A stretch of 15,421 nt of DNA from Chloroflexota bacterium (GTDB lineage: Bacteria > Chloroflexota > Chloroflexia > Thermomicrobiales > UBA6265): assembly GCA_023423795.1 (NCBI GenBank), contig JAFAEX010000272.1, positions 1-15,421 on the forward strand, read 5' to 3'. The number at the start of each line of letters is the position of its first letter. Position 1 is the stretch's first letter. Below the pieces are notes generated by a model. The model made no database searches and was not told where the DNA came from. It saw only the letters and a program-made list of their open reading frames with translations. Positions 6,029-13,581 of this stretch are shown in pieces. Made by a program: the position numbers and the translations under genes.

Positions 6029-7699
6029 CTACGGGGTGAAGAACCGATAGTAGTCGTTGCCGCCGAGCCAGCGCGCCCGCAGCGCCTCGCCCTCGACGAT
6101 CGTGGCGAAGACGAGCCGGTCGGTGGCGTCCTCGCCTCCCACGCGGAAGGCCTCGCCGTCCGGCGTTAGCGCCCGCTCGTGGCCGGAGGGGTAGACCAGC
6201 ACCACGTCGCCCCGGCGCAGCACGACCCGGAACGACGGCGACCACGGGTTGTAGCACCGGTAGTGCCCCGGATACGCCGCCCACTCCGCCGGATGCTCCG
6301 CTACCGGCGCGAGGTTGTGCCCGTCCCGCGCCCACACGTCGGGTCCGTGGACGACCTCGACCACCTCGCTCGCCTCGTTCCGCCCGAAGCGCACGAGGAA
6401 ATGCGCGAACGCCGGGTGGTCGGCGACGAACCCGTCCGGGATCGCGCGCTGGATCGGCGCGACCAGCGGCACGATCTCGCCGTTGCGGCGCATCGTCAAC
6501 CGCTCGCCGTCCGCTTCCACGACGATCTCGCCGGCGTCGCCCCGGTACGTGCCCGCGTAGTCCACGATTGGCGGCGCATCCGGCAACCCCGGCAACGCGG
6601 GCAATGCATCGCCGGCGCGCGCCGCGACGATGGAGCGCAGCACGAAGCGCGCGATGTCCTCCACCCCGACGATCCCGTTCGTCAGCATCACGACGCCGAC
6701 GCCGCTCTCGGGGCCGCCGGTCATCGTCGAGAGGTAGCCGACCATGCCGCCGTCGTGCCCGAGCGAGCGCCAGCCGTCCTGTTCGGCGGTCTCCAGCCCG
6801 TAGCCGTAGGTCGCGCCGGGGCTCGATTCCGCGTGCGGCGCGATCATCCGGGCGAACGATTCGGCGGACATGATCCGCCCGTTCGGCCCGGTCCCGTCGT
6901 TGAGGGTCGTTCGCAGCCATTGGGCGAGATCCGCCGCCGTGGCCGCGATGCAGCCGTCCCCGGTGTTGGTTTCCAGCCACGTCGCCGGGACCAGCCCGTG
7001 CTCCGGCAACCACGGCCGGTCGTCGTGGAACGGGGCGTAGCCGACCGCCAGCCGCCGCCGCGTCTCGTGCACGATCTCCCCGGACGATGCGTCCATCCCC
7101 AGCGGCGCGAGCAGCCGCTCCCGCACGACCTCGGCGTACGGTTTGCCCGTAACTGCTTCGATCACCAGCCCGAGCGCCTTGTACCCCGCGTTCGAGTAGT
7201 GCCAGCGCCCGCCCGGCGGCACGGTCTGGGTGTGGCGCAGCGCCCAAACCTCGTAGCGCGGGTCCAGCGAAACGTCGCTGCCGCCGACGATGCCGCCGGT
7301 GTGCGTCAACAGGTGGTGCAGGGTGATCGGGTGTTCCGGGTCGCCGGCGGCGAACCACGTTAGGTAGTCGGAAACCGGCGCGTCGATATCGACAACGCCT
7401 TCCTCGGCGAGTTGGAGCAGCACGGCGGCGGTGAACGACTTGCCGATCGAGCCGATTTCGAACAGGGTGTCGTCGGTGACCGGGGTCCGCGCCGCCAAGT
7501 CCGCCCAGCCGTAGGCGCGCGTCGCCATCAGGCCGTCGCGATCGACCACCGCCAGCGCGATGCCGGGCAGCGGCAGGTCCTCCATCGCCTGCGCGATCGC
7601 GCGGTCGGCGGCGTCCAGCGCGTCCCGTTCGGCGGACGTGAGCCGGGAGGCGGTGAACGGGCTCCGGATCTCCCCGGGCAGGCTGGCAGCGCTCGTCAT
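6029..7699 (-). CDS. Serine hydrolase, class C beta-lactamase/penicillin-binding fold
   Basis: This 556-residue protein belongs to the beta-lactamase-related serine hydrolases, which include esterases, D-amino-acid peptidases and true beta-lactamases. The ATG at 7699 has GGAGA nine bases upstream. The active-site motifs are present: S84-I-G-K87 (nucleophile Ser and base Lys), Y168-S-N170, and H315-D-G317 replacing the third K-T-G-type motif. Around them are VPGIALAVVDRDG-like and HHLLTHTGGI signatures of the family. After about residue 375 come two beta-rich C-terminal segments (YAGTYRGDAGEIVV and YPGHYRCYNPWSPSF), as in lipocalin-like tails of this family. No signal peptide is evident, so it may be cytoplasmic. 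It lies after a terminator-like hairpin behind the binding-protein array, so its link to iron uptake is only positional. The substrate is unknown. Confidence 0.93.
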   Translation of the reverse strand: MTSAASLPGEIRSPFTASRLTSAERDALDAADRAIAQAMEDLPLPGIALAVVDRDGLMATRAYGWADLAARTPVTDDTLFEIGSIGKSFTAAVLLQLAEEGVVDIDAPVSDYLTWFAAGDPEHPITLHHLLTHTGGIVGGSDVSLDPRYEVWALRHTQTVPPGGRWHYSNAGYKALGLVIEAVTGKPYAEVVRERLLAPLGMDASSGEIVHETRRRLAVGYAPFHDDRPWLPEHGLVPATWLETNTGDGCIAATAADLAQWLRTTLNDGTGPNGRIMSAESFARMIAPHAESSPGATYGYGLETAEQDGWRSLGHDGGMVGYLSTMTGGPESGVGVVMLTNGIVGVEDIARFVLRSIVAARAGDALPALPGLPDAPPIVDYAGTYRGDAGEIVVEADGERLTMRRNGEIVPLVAPIQRAIPDGFVADHPAFAHFLVRFGRNEASEVVEVVHGPDVWARDGHNLAPVAEHPAEWAAYPGHYRCYNPWSPSFRVVLRRGDVVLVYPSGHERALTPDGEAFRVGGEDATDRLVFATIVEGEALRARWLGGNDYYRFFTP

Positions 7700-7759
7700 C
7701 GTGGCTGGTCTCCGTTCGCGGGATGTGCTGGACCGCAATGGTCGGGTCGCGGATGAAAG

Positions 7760-7788
7760 GCCGGGCCGGGGCAGCGCCCCGGCCCGGC
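7760..7788 (-). terminator. Strong hairpin after the binding-protein array
   Basis: Positions 7760-7772 pair perfectly with 7776-7788 around a three-base loop, all G/C, beginning about ten bases after the stop codon at 7798. In the leftward transcript it is followed by CTTTC, a weak T-tract. It is a plausible intrinsic terminator that would separate the binding proteins from the hydrolase gene. Confidence 0.7.
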
Positions 7789-7797
7789 TGCGTTGCG

Positions 7798-8844
7798 TCA
7801 GGCGATGCCGACCTCGGCGTTGCGGACGGCCTCGGCGAGATCGCGCAGGTATTCGGCGTAGCCGCGCCGGCTGTAGGGCAGCTCCGTCCGCCACGGGCCG
7901 AGCTGGCCCGCCTGCACCGCCGGCAGCGCCGTCCAGGTGTCGATGGCGGCGTACTCGTCCGGCTTCATCGCCCCGGCCCGCTCATCGACCAGGATCAGGC
8001 CGGCGGGGTATCGGTCGGCCTGCTCCCAACTCATGTCTTCCCACATCCCCTCGGTACCGTGCTGGATGATGTCCAGGCCCAGCTCCTTGAGGAACACGAG
8101 GTCGGCGGCGAACGACGCGCTGGCGACGTAGAACGCCTCGGGGGTGCCGGAAACGGCCAGCACCTTCAGGCCCGGCTTCTCGGCGATGGCGGCCCGCAGC
8201 TCCTCCGCTGCGGCGTCGAACTCCTCCCGCGCTTCCACGACCTCCGGCGCGTCGAGGTCCGCCCCGAGCGCTGCGGCGAGTTCTTCGTAGCGCTCCATGA
8301 TGTGGGTCGCAGAGACGCCGCCGGTGAAGTAGATGCCGACGATGGGCACGTTGCCGTCCAGCAGTGGCGCGGTCTCCACCGGCAGGTACCAAATGTCGCC
8401 GAGCGGGTGGAGCGGGCCGACCAGCAGGTCCACGTCCAGCGCCAGCAGCTTTTCGAGGTCGAATTCGCCCCAGGCCTCGCCGATCGACTCCACGCTCTCG
8501 ACATCGACGTTGCCGATGTCCACGGCGTTCGATCCGTCCGGATTGCGCTGCGGCCCGAAGACGGCGACCGGCCGGATGCCGTAGTCCCACAGCGCGGCGG
8601 CGGAGCCGGACTGGGCGACGATCCGCTCCGGCCGCGCCGGCAGCGTGATCGTCTCGCCGCGGTCGTCGGTGAAGGACCATTCGCCCTCGGCGGCGGGCTG
8701 GGCTGCGTCCGCCGCCGCGGGCGTGGCGTCGTCCTGCCGGGCCGAGGCGCGGCGGGCGGCCACCGGCAGCGCGGCGACCGAGAGCGCGGCGATCAGCGCG
8801 CGGCGGGTGGTCGTGGACGGGGACCGGTCGGGTGCGTCGAACAT
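7798..8844 (-). CDS. FhuD/FepB-like ferric-siderophore-type binding protein (array copy 4)
   Basis: This 348-residue secreted protein has the TroA-type fold of periplasmic iron-chelate binding proteins. The ATG at 8844 has GGAGG seven bases upstream. A twin-arginine signal (TTTRRALIAAL, residues 11-21) ends near ASA35, and the mature N-terminus reads RQDDATPAA. Lobe 1 begins WSFTDDRGETITLPARPERI, the usual N-terminal strand of the family, followed by LWDYGIRPVAVFG. The linker helix contains HIMERYEELAAALGAD, and lobe 2 ends with WTALPAVQAGQLGPWRTELP and YSRRGYAEYL. There is no lipobox Cys. It is closely similar to the neighbour at 8921, especially the FGPQRNPDGSNA and LLVGPLHP segments, so it looks like a recent duplicate. 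The ligand is unknown. Confidence 0.92.
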   Translation of the reverse strand: MFDAPDRSPSTTTRRALIAALSVAALPVAARRASARQDDATPAAADAAQPAAEGEWSFTDDRGETITLPARPERIVAQSGSAAALWDYGIRPVAVFGPQRNPDGSNAVDIGNVDVESVESIGEAWGEFDLEKLLALDVDLLVGPLHPLGDIWYLPVETAPLLDGNVPIVGIYFTGGVSATHIMERYEELAAALGADLDAPEVVEAREEFDAAAEELRAAIAEKPGLKVLAVSGTPEAFYVASASFAADLVFLKELGLDIIQHGTEGMWEDMSWEQADRYPAGLILVDERAGAMKPDEYAAIDTWTALPAVQAGQLGPWRTELPYSRRGYAEYLRDLAEAVRNAEVGIA

Positions 8845-8920
8845 TGGAAACCTCCGTTGCGTTGGATCGCGAAATCGTGCCGCGCCGCCAGATCGCGGAC
8901 GTAGCGTCGGAGCCGCGGTG

Positions 8921-9934
8921 CTAGACGATGCCGGCGTCCGCCGCGCGGATCACTTCGGCCAGTTCACGCAGGTACTCGGCGTAGGCCCGCCGGCTGTAGG
9001 GCAGTTCGGTCCGCCACGGGCCGAGTTGCCCGGCCTGCACCGCCGGCAGCGAGGCCCAGGTGCCGATGGCGGCATACTCCTCCCGCGTCATCGCGTTGGA
9101 GCGGGCATCCACCAGGATCAGGTCAACCTCGTGCTTGTCGGCCTGCTCCCAGCTCAGTTGCTCCCACATTCCCTCCTCGCCGTGCTGGACGATGTCGAGC
9201 CCGAGTTCCTTCAGGAACACGAGGTCGGCGGCGAACGAGGCGTTGGCAACGACCATGCCGTCCGACGTGCCGGCGATCGCCATCACCGTCAGGCCCGGAT
9301 TGCCGGCGATGGCGTCGCGGAGGTCCGCCACCGCGGCGTCGAACTCCTCGCGCGCCGCCACGACCTCGGGCGTCTGGAGGTCCGCGCCCAGCGCCGCCGC
9401 CAGTTCCTCGTAGCGTTCGAGGATGTGGTTCGCCGAGACGCCGCCGGTGAAGAGGATGCCCAGGACGGGAACGCTCCCGCCGAGCAGCTCTTCGAACTCC
9501 GGAAGCAGGTACGAGATGTCGCCGTCGGGGTGGAGCGGGCCGACCACCAGGTCGGCGTCCAGCGCCAGCAGCCCCTCGACGTCGAACGCATCCCACGCTT
9601 CGCTCAGCCCGGCCACGCTGTCGAGATCGACGTCGCCGATATCCGCCGCGTTCGAGCCGTCCGGGTTGCGCTGCGGCCCGAAGACGCCGATCGGGCGGAT
9701 GCCGTAGTCCCACAGCGCCGCCGAGGTCGATTGGGCGACGATCCGCTCCGGGCGGGCCGGCAGCGAAATCGTCGCGCCGCGGTCATCGACGAACGTCCAC
9801 CCGCCCTCGGGCGCCGGCGTCGCCTCCTGCGCGAACGCCACGCCGCGCCCGTTGTGGGCGGCGACGACCGCCAATCCCGAGGCCGCGGCGAGGAACCGGC
9901 GGCGAGTGCTCACGAAACGGCTGGAACGGATCAC
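8921..9934 (-). CDS. FhuD/FepB-like ferric-siderophore-type binding protein (array copy 3)
   Basis: A 337-residue secreted TroA-fold binding protein. I choose a GTG start at 9934 because AGGGGG lies five bases upstream; the ATG at 9982 in the same frame would add 16 Arg-rich residues before the signal. The signal is a textbook twin-arginine one (STRRRFLAAASG) with a cut near AFA35 and mature start QEATPAP. The core matches copy 4 closely: WTFVDDRGATISLPARPERI, LWDYGIRPIGVFGPQRNPDG, LVVGPLHPDGD, then HILERYEELAAALGAD and QAGQLGPWRTELPYSRRAY. It differs mainly where lobe 1 lines the cleft (YLLPEFEELLGGSVP against YLPVETAPLLDGNVP), which may mean a different chelate. It is 76 bases ahead of copy 4, so the two are probably cotranscribed. 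Confidence 0.92.
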   Translation of the reverse strand: MIRSSRFVSTRRRFLAAASGLAVVAAHNGRGVAFAQEATPAPEGGWTFVDDRGATISLPARPERIVAQSTSAALWDYGIRPIGVFGPQRNPDGSNAADIGDVDLDSVAGLSEAWDAFDVEGLLALDADLVVGPLHPDGDISYLLPEFEELLGGSVPVLGILFTGGVSANHILERYEELAAALGADLQTPEVVAAREEFDAAVADLRDAIAGNPGLTVMAIAGTSDGMVVANASFAADLVFLKELGLDIVQHGEEGMWEQLSWEQADKHEVDLILVDARSNAMTREEYAAIGTWASLPAVQAGQLGPWRTELPYSRRAYAEYLRELAEVIRAADAGIV

Positions 9935-9939
9935 GAATA

Positions 9940-9945
9940 CCCCCT
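9940..9945 (-). promoter_or_regulatory. Ribosome binding site deciding a GTG start
   Basis: AGGGGG on the minus strand, five bases before GTG at 9934. The alternative ATG at 9982 lacks a comparable site, so this places the start right before the twin-arginine signal. Confidence 0.7.
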
Positions 9946-10069
9946 GGCGATCGGTGCGCGTCCGGCCGCGCACGGCCGTCATGTGGCGTGGTAATCCCGC
10001 CGGACCGAACCGGCTGCGCGTGTCGTTTTCGGCTCCGATGGGGCTTTCCGTTCGTGTTCATCCCGCGCT

Positions 10070-10122
10070 CCCGCCATCCCTCGACATGCTCGGGATGACG
10101 GGTTGGGTGCTCGGGATGACGG
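10070..10122. repeat. Degenerate copy of the palindromic repeat with a duplicated arm
   Basis: Positions 10070-10080 pair with 10092-10102 with one mismatch, and the core CATCCCTCGACATGCTCGGG resembles the right arm of the repeat at 2972-3059. The 14-base unit GCTCGGGATGACGG at 10088-10101 is repeated exactly at 10109-10122, a 21-base step. It lies in the 220-base gap between binding-protein genes. Confidence 0.75.
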
Positions 10123-10154
10123 TACGGCCGAGGCCGCGGGCCAGCGAACGGGCG

Positions 10155-11186
10155 TTAGACGACGTCCTCACGGGCCGCCCGGATCGCCGCCGCGAGGTCC
10201 TCCAGCGCCGGCGCGTAACCCCGGTAGCTGTAGACCGGTTCGAGGTTCCACGGGGTCACCTGCCCGGCCTTGACCGCTGGTAGTTCGCGCCAGGTCGGGA
10301 TCTCGTTCAGTTGTTCCAGCGGCAGCGCCTGGGTGCGGGCGTCGTTGAGGATCAGGTCGGCCGGGTAGGTGTTGGCCTGCTCCCAGCTCAGCGCTTCCCA
10401 GAACCCGTCCGGGTTCTCCGGCTGCACCACGTTCAGCCCCAGCTCGCGCAGGAAGATGAGGTCGGCGGCCACGGACGGGTTGGCGACGTACAACTCATCC
10501 GGAATCGCGCCGAACGCGATCGCGGTCAGGTTCGGCTTCTCGGCGATGGCCGCCCGCAACTCCTCCACCGCGGCGTCGAAGCGCTCCTTGTCGGCGACCA
10601 ATTCGGGCGCGTCCATGTCCGCCCCGAGGGTCTCCGCCAGTTCGGCGAACCGCGCGATCGGCTGCGTGATCGGCACGTCCTGCACGAGGATGCCGACCGT
10701 CGGCACGATCGCCTCGATCGTGTCCTCCACCGCCTCGTCCGGGATGTACCACAGCGGGAACGCCGGGCCGTAGCTTTGGCTCACGAACAGGTCCGGCGCG
10801 AACGAGGCGAGCAACTCCACGTCGAACTCGCCCCAGACCTCGCCGAGCGATTCGACCGCGTCGAGGTCGATCTCCCCGACCATCGGGTCCGGCGAACCGT
10901 CCGCCAGCCGTTGCGGCCCGATCACCGCGACCGGGCGGATGCCGTAGTCCCACAGCGCCGCGGCGGCGGTCACCTGCGCGACCACCCGCTCCGGCCGCTC
11001 CGGCAATTCGATGGTGATGTCGCGGTCGTCGGTGAAGGTCCACGCCCCGCCGGCGCTCGCCGGGGTCGCCGCCTGCCGGGCGAAGGCCGGGCGGACAGGC
11101 GCGGCCATCACCGCCGCGCCTGCCGCCAGGCCGGCCAGCAACCGGCGGCGATCGATCCCGTCGTTGGCGCGCTTCGTGTCGGGCAT
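10155..11186 (-). CDS. FhuD/FepB-like ferric-siderophore-type binding protein (array copy 2)
   Basis: A 343-residue secreted TroA-fold binding protein. The ATG at 11186 has AGGAGGA about five bases upstream. The twin-arginine signal (GIDRRRLLAGLAAGAAV) ends near AFA35 and the mature N-terminus is RQAATPASAGG. The family core is complete: WTFTDDRDITIELPERPERV, LWDYGIRPVAVIGPQRLADG, LFVSQSYGPAFPLWYI at the cleft, the linker helix with PIARFAELAETLGAD, and a C-terminal lobe ending in PAVKAGQVTPWNLEPVYSYR. It is more distant from copies 3 and 4 and has a different cleft segment, so its ligand is probably different. It follows the flavoprotein gene at 11288 by about 100 bases. Confidence 0.92.
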   Translation of the reverse strand: MPDTKRANDGIDRRRLLAGLAAGAAVMAAPVRPAFARQAATPASAGGAWTFTDDRDITIELPERPERVVAQVTAAAALWDYGIRPVAVIGPQRLADGSPDPMVGEIDLDAVESLGEVWGEFDVELLASFAPDLFVSQSYGPAFPLWYIPDEAVEDTIEAIVPTVGILVQDVPITQPIARFAELAETLGADMDAPELVADKERFDAAVEELRAAIAEKPNLTAIAFGAIPDELYVANPSVAADLIFLRELGLNVVQPENPDGFWEALSWEQANTYPADLILNDARTQALPLEQLNEIPTWRELPAVKAGQVTPWNLEPVYSYRGYAPALEDLAAAIRAAREDVV

Positions 11187-11287
11187 GGGTTCCTCCTGCA
11201 GGTTGCCGTCGTGGCGGCGGGCGACGATCTGCCCGACGGCCGTTCCTGTGCCGTGGTCGATGCGGCGCGCGCCGCCGGCTGTCCGGG

Positions 11288-12109
11288 TTAGTCCGGGATC
11301 TCCTCGTGGTGGTCCCAGGAGGCGACGCCGCGCTTCCAGTGGCCGGAAAGGTCCACCGCGGCGCGCGGCATCTCGCGCTCGTTGAGCAGGTGGCGGCGCA
11401 CCATGCGGGCGGCGTTCACTTCGCCGCCGATCCACGCGAATCCGTCGCCCTCGGGCAGGTCGAGGTTGGCGACCGCCGCCGCCAGCCGCTCATCGGCCGC
11501 GCCCGCCGAACCGGCGCGGTGCACCCAGACGACCGTGGCGCCCGCCGGGGTCGCCAGCGCCTGCTCCTCGGCCGCGTCCTCGACCTCGACCACCGCAAAC
11601 GCGCGGGCGCCGGCCGGCAGGGCTTCCAGCCAGCGCGCGATCGTTGGCAGCGCGGTGTCGTCCCCGACCAGCAGCAGCCAGGCGAACGCCTCCGGCACGA
11701 GGAACGAACCGCGCGGGCCCAGCACCCCGATGCGGTCGCCCGGCTTGGCCGTTTCCGCCCAGTTCGAGACGCGCCCCGAGCCGTGGATCACCACGTCGAT
11801 GGCCAGTTCGCCGGTCTCCGGGTCGAACCGGCGAGGAGTGTAGTCGCGGGCGTCCGACATCGACGTGCCGGGCGGGAACGACAGCCCGTTCGGCCCGGCC
11901 GTCGGCATCGCCGGCGGCTCGCCGCCGCTCGGCACGAGCAGCTTGACGTGGTCGGTCGGCGAAAGGGTGGCGAACCCGGCGATGGCCTCGCCGCCGAGGG
12001 TCACGCGGACCAGCCGCGGCGTCGGTCGCTCGACGCGCACGACCTCCAGCAAGCGCGGAACCAGCGGGTGCCGCACGATGCGGTCGGCGGGCGGGGATGC
12101 GGTGGACAC
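11288..12109 (-). CDS. Siderophore-interacting protein, FAD-dependent ferric-chelate reductase family
   Basis: This 273-residue cytoplasmic flavoprotein belongs to the siderophore-interacting protein family (ViuB/YqjH type), which uses NAD(P)H to reduce ferric siderophores and release iron. The start is GTG at 12109 with AAAGGA seven bases upstream. The FAD-binding motif is R88-D-Y-T-P-R93, followed by the IDVVIHGSGRVSNWA segment (phosphate and isoalloxazine contacts). The nucleotide-binding half shows LLLVGDDTALPTIARWLEAL (about 145-164), WIGGEVNAARMVRRHLL (226-242) and the closing family motif SGHWKRG (255-261). Length is normal. Its position among four iron-chelate binding proteins strongly supports a role in iron release after uptake. 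It is likely part of the same leftward unit. Confidence 0.95.
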   Translation of the reverse strand: MSTASPPADRIVRHPLVPRLLEVVRVERPTPRLVRVTLGGEAIAGFATLSPTDHVKLLVPSGGEPPAMPTAGPNGLSFPPGTSMSDARDYTPRRFDPETGELAIDVVIHGSGRVSNWAETAKPGDRIGVLGPRGSFLVPEAFAWLLLVGDDTALPTIARWLEALPAGARAFAVVEVEDAAEEQALATPAGATVVWVHRAGSAGAADERLAAAVANLDLPEGDGFAWIGGEVNAARMVRRHLLNEREMPRAAVDLSGHWKRGVASWDHHEEIPD

Positions 12110-12155
12110 GAAACGATCCTTTCCGGGCCGGGGCGGCGTATCCGCCTCGGCGGTG

Positions 12156-12455
12156 CTAGACGATGTCGGCGCGTGCGCCGCAAACCGAGGACGCCAGGTT
12201 TTCCAGCACGAAGGCGAACCCGCGGTGGCTGAGGCCCCACTCGTAGTACCAGTAGTCGATCTGTCCGGCCTTGACCGCCGGCAGCGTCGCGAAGGTCGGG
12301 ATCTCCATCAACTGGTCGATTCGGTAGAACGGCGCGTTGGAGCGGTAGTCGTTGAAGATCACGTCGGCCGGCTCCTGCGGGATGGCCCCGGACGTGGGGC
12401 GCACGGCCGCCCGCCCCGGGTCCGCCCGCCGGTTGGCGCGCAGGCCCGGGAACAC
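12156..12455 (-). pseudogene. C-terminal remnant of a fifth FhuD-like binding protein
   Basis: Only the last 70-75 residues of a TroA-fold binding protein are present, from about 12377 to the stop at 12156. PADVIFNDYRSNAPF, DQLMEIPTFATLPAVKAGQI and LSHRGFAFVLENL align with the ends of the intact copies (compare PADLILNDARTQ, IPTWRELPAVKAGQV and YSYRGYAPALEDL in copy 2). The signal peptide, lobe 1, linker helix and start of lobe 2 are missing. The roughly 100 bases between 12378 and the stop of the next gene at 12479 do not match the family in any frame. No ribosome binding site for a short product was seen. It is best read as a deletion remnant of a tandem copy. Confidence 0.8.
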
Positions 12456-12478
12456 CGCGCGGTCGGCTTTGCCCGCGA

Positions 12479-13516
12479 TCAGTTATCGACGATGGCCGGG
12501 TCCGCCCCTTCGATGGCGGCGGTCACCTCGTCGAGCACGTCGGCGAACGCGCCCCACGAGGGCACGAACTCGATCTGCCACGGCCGCACCTGCCCGGCAA
12601 CGACCGGCGGCAGGCTGCTCCAGGTGGCGATTTTCGCCAGTTCCTCGGGCGTGCTGGTGATCGTGCGGTTGTCGAGCATGATCAGGTCGGCCGGGTAGGC
12701 GTTGGCCTGCTCCCAGCTCAGTTCGTGCCACAGCGCATCGGTGTCCGGCTGCACCACGTCCATCCCGAGGTCGCGGAAGAAGGCGAGGTCGCCCATCTGC
12801 TCCGGGTTGCCGACCCAGAGCCCGTCGCTGTTGCCGCCGAGGAAGAGCACCCGCAACCCCGGCTTGGCGGCGATGGCGGCCTCGAGGTCCGCGCGCGACT
12901 GCTCGAAGCGCTCCTTCGCCTCGACCAGTTCCGGCGCTTCGGGGTCCGCGCCCAGCGCCAGCGCCAACTCCTCGACCCGCCCGATCGTCACGCCCACCGG
13001 GCGCTCGACGAAGCCGATGTGGGCGATCGGGGCGATGGACTCGATCTGCTCCACCGCCGAGGCGTCGAGGCCCCAGACGTCCGGCTGGGAGAACCAGTAG
13101 TCGTTGACCAGGATCTCCGGCTCCAGCGCCACGAGCTGCTCGATGTCCATCTCGCCGTACGCCTCGCCGAGGGAGACCACCGCGTCGAAATCGACCGAAC
13201 CGGTGTTGACCTCCCGGGTTCCGTCCGGGCGGTACAACGTGCCGTAGACGGCGATCGGGCGGATGCCGAAGTCCCACAACCCGGCGGCCAGCGGCATGTA
13301 GGCGACGATCCGCTCCGGCCGCGCCGGCAGTTCGATGGTCTGCGGGAGGTCGTCGGTGAAGCTCCACCCGTCGTCGCCGGCGGCCGGGGTGGCCGCATCC
13401 TGCCGGGCCGCGGCAGGGCGGATTCCGCCGGCCGCCAGCAGCGCGGCGGCCCCGGTCCCGGCGAGCAGCCGGCGGCGGTCGATGACGGCGGCCGGGTGCG
13501 GAGAACGGAACGACAT
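12479..13516 (-). CDS. FhuD/FepB-like ferric-siderophore-type binding protein (array copy 1, promoter-proximal)
   Basis: A 345-residue secreted TroA-fold binding protein and the first gene after the leftward promoter at 13591-13619. The ATG at 13516 has GAGGG about nine bases upstream. The twin-arginine signal (VIDRRRLLAGTGAAALLAAG) ends near AAA37 and the mature N-terminus is RQDAATPAAGDD. The core is complete: WSFTDDLPQTIELPARPERI, LWDFGIRPIAVYGTLYRPDG, the cleft segment LVNDYWFSQPDVWGLD, the linker helix with RVEELALALGAD, and LSWEQANAYPADLIMLDNRT in lobe 2. It is the most divergent intact copy at the cleft. Its stop codon abuts the remnant of another copy, consistent with recombination within the array. 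The ligand is unknown. Confidence 0.92.
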   Translation of the reverse strand: MSFRSPHPAAVIDRRRLLAGTGAAALLAAGGIRPAAARQDAATPAAGDDGWSFTDDLPQTIELPARPERIVAYMPLAAGLWDFGIRPIAVYGTLYRPDGTREVNTGSVDFDAVVSLGEAYGEMDIEQLVALEPEILVNDYWFSQPDVWGLDASAVEQIESIAPIAHIGFVERPVGVTIGRVEELALALGADPEAPELVEAKERFEQSRADLEAAIAAKPGLRVLFLGGNSDGLWVGNPEQMGDLAFFRDLGMDVVQPDTDALWHELSWEQANAYPADLIMLDNRTITSTPEELAKIATWSSLPPVVAGQVRPWQIEFVPSWGAFADVLDEVTAAIEGADPAIVDN

Positions 13517-13581
13517 CGGGAACCCTCCCTCGCGGCGTTTCGTCGCCGGGCGCGCGCCCGGCCGGATATCTGACCGGTGAA

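Noticed and set aside
5613..7358. A 580-codon upstream extension of the cupin frame on the minus strand
   Set aside because: It overlaps the serine hydrolase and DUF1330-type genes in another frame and is low-complexity; a good ribosome binding site supports the start at 5612.
11262..11275. GC palindrome GCGGCGCGCGCCGC after the flavoprotein gene as a terminator
   Set aside because: It has no loop and no T-run, and such GC words are common by chance in this DNA.
6179..11291. Several forward open frames of 320-450 codons antisense to the hydrolase and binding-protein genes
   Set aside because: They are mirror frames of real genes, with Arg/Gly/Val-rich sequence and no recognisable domain or ribosome binding site.
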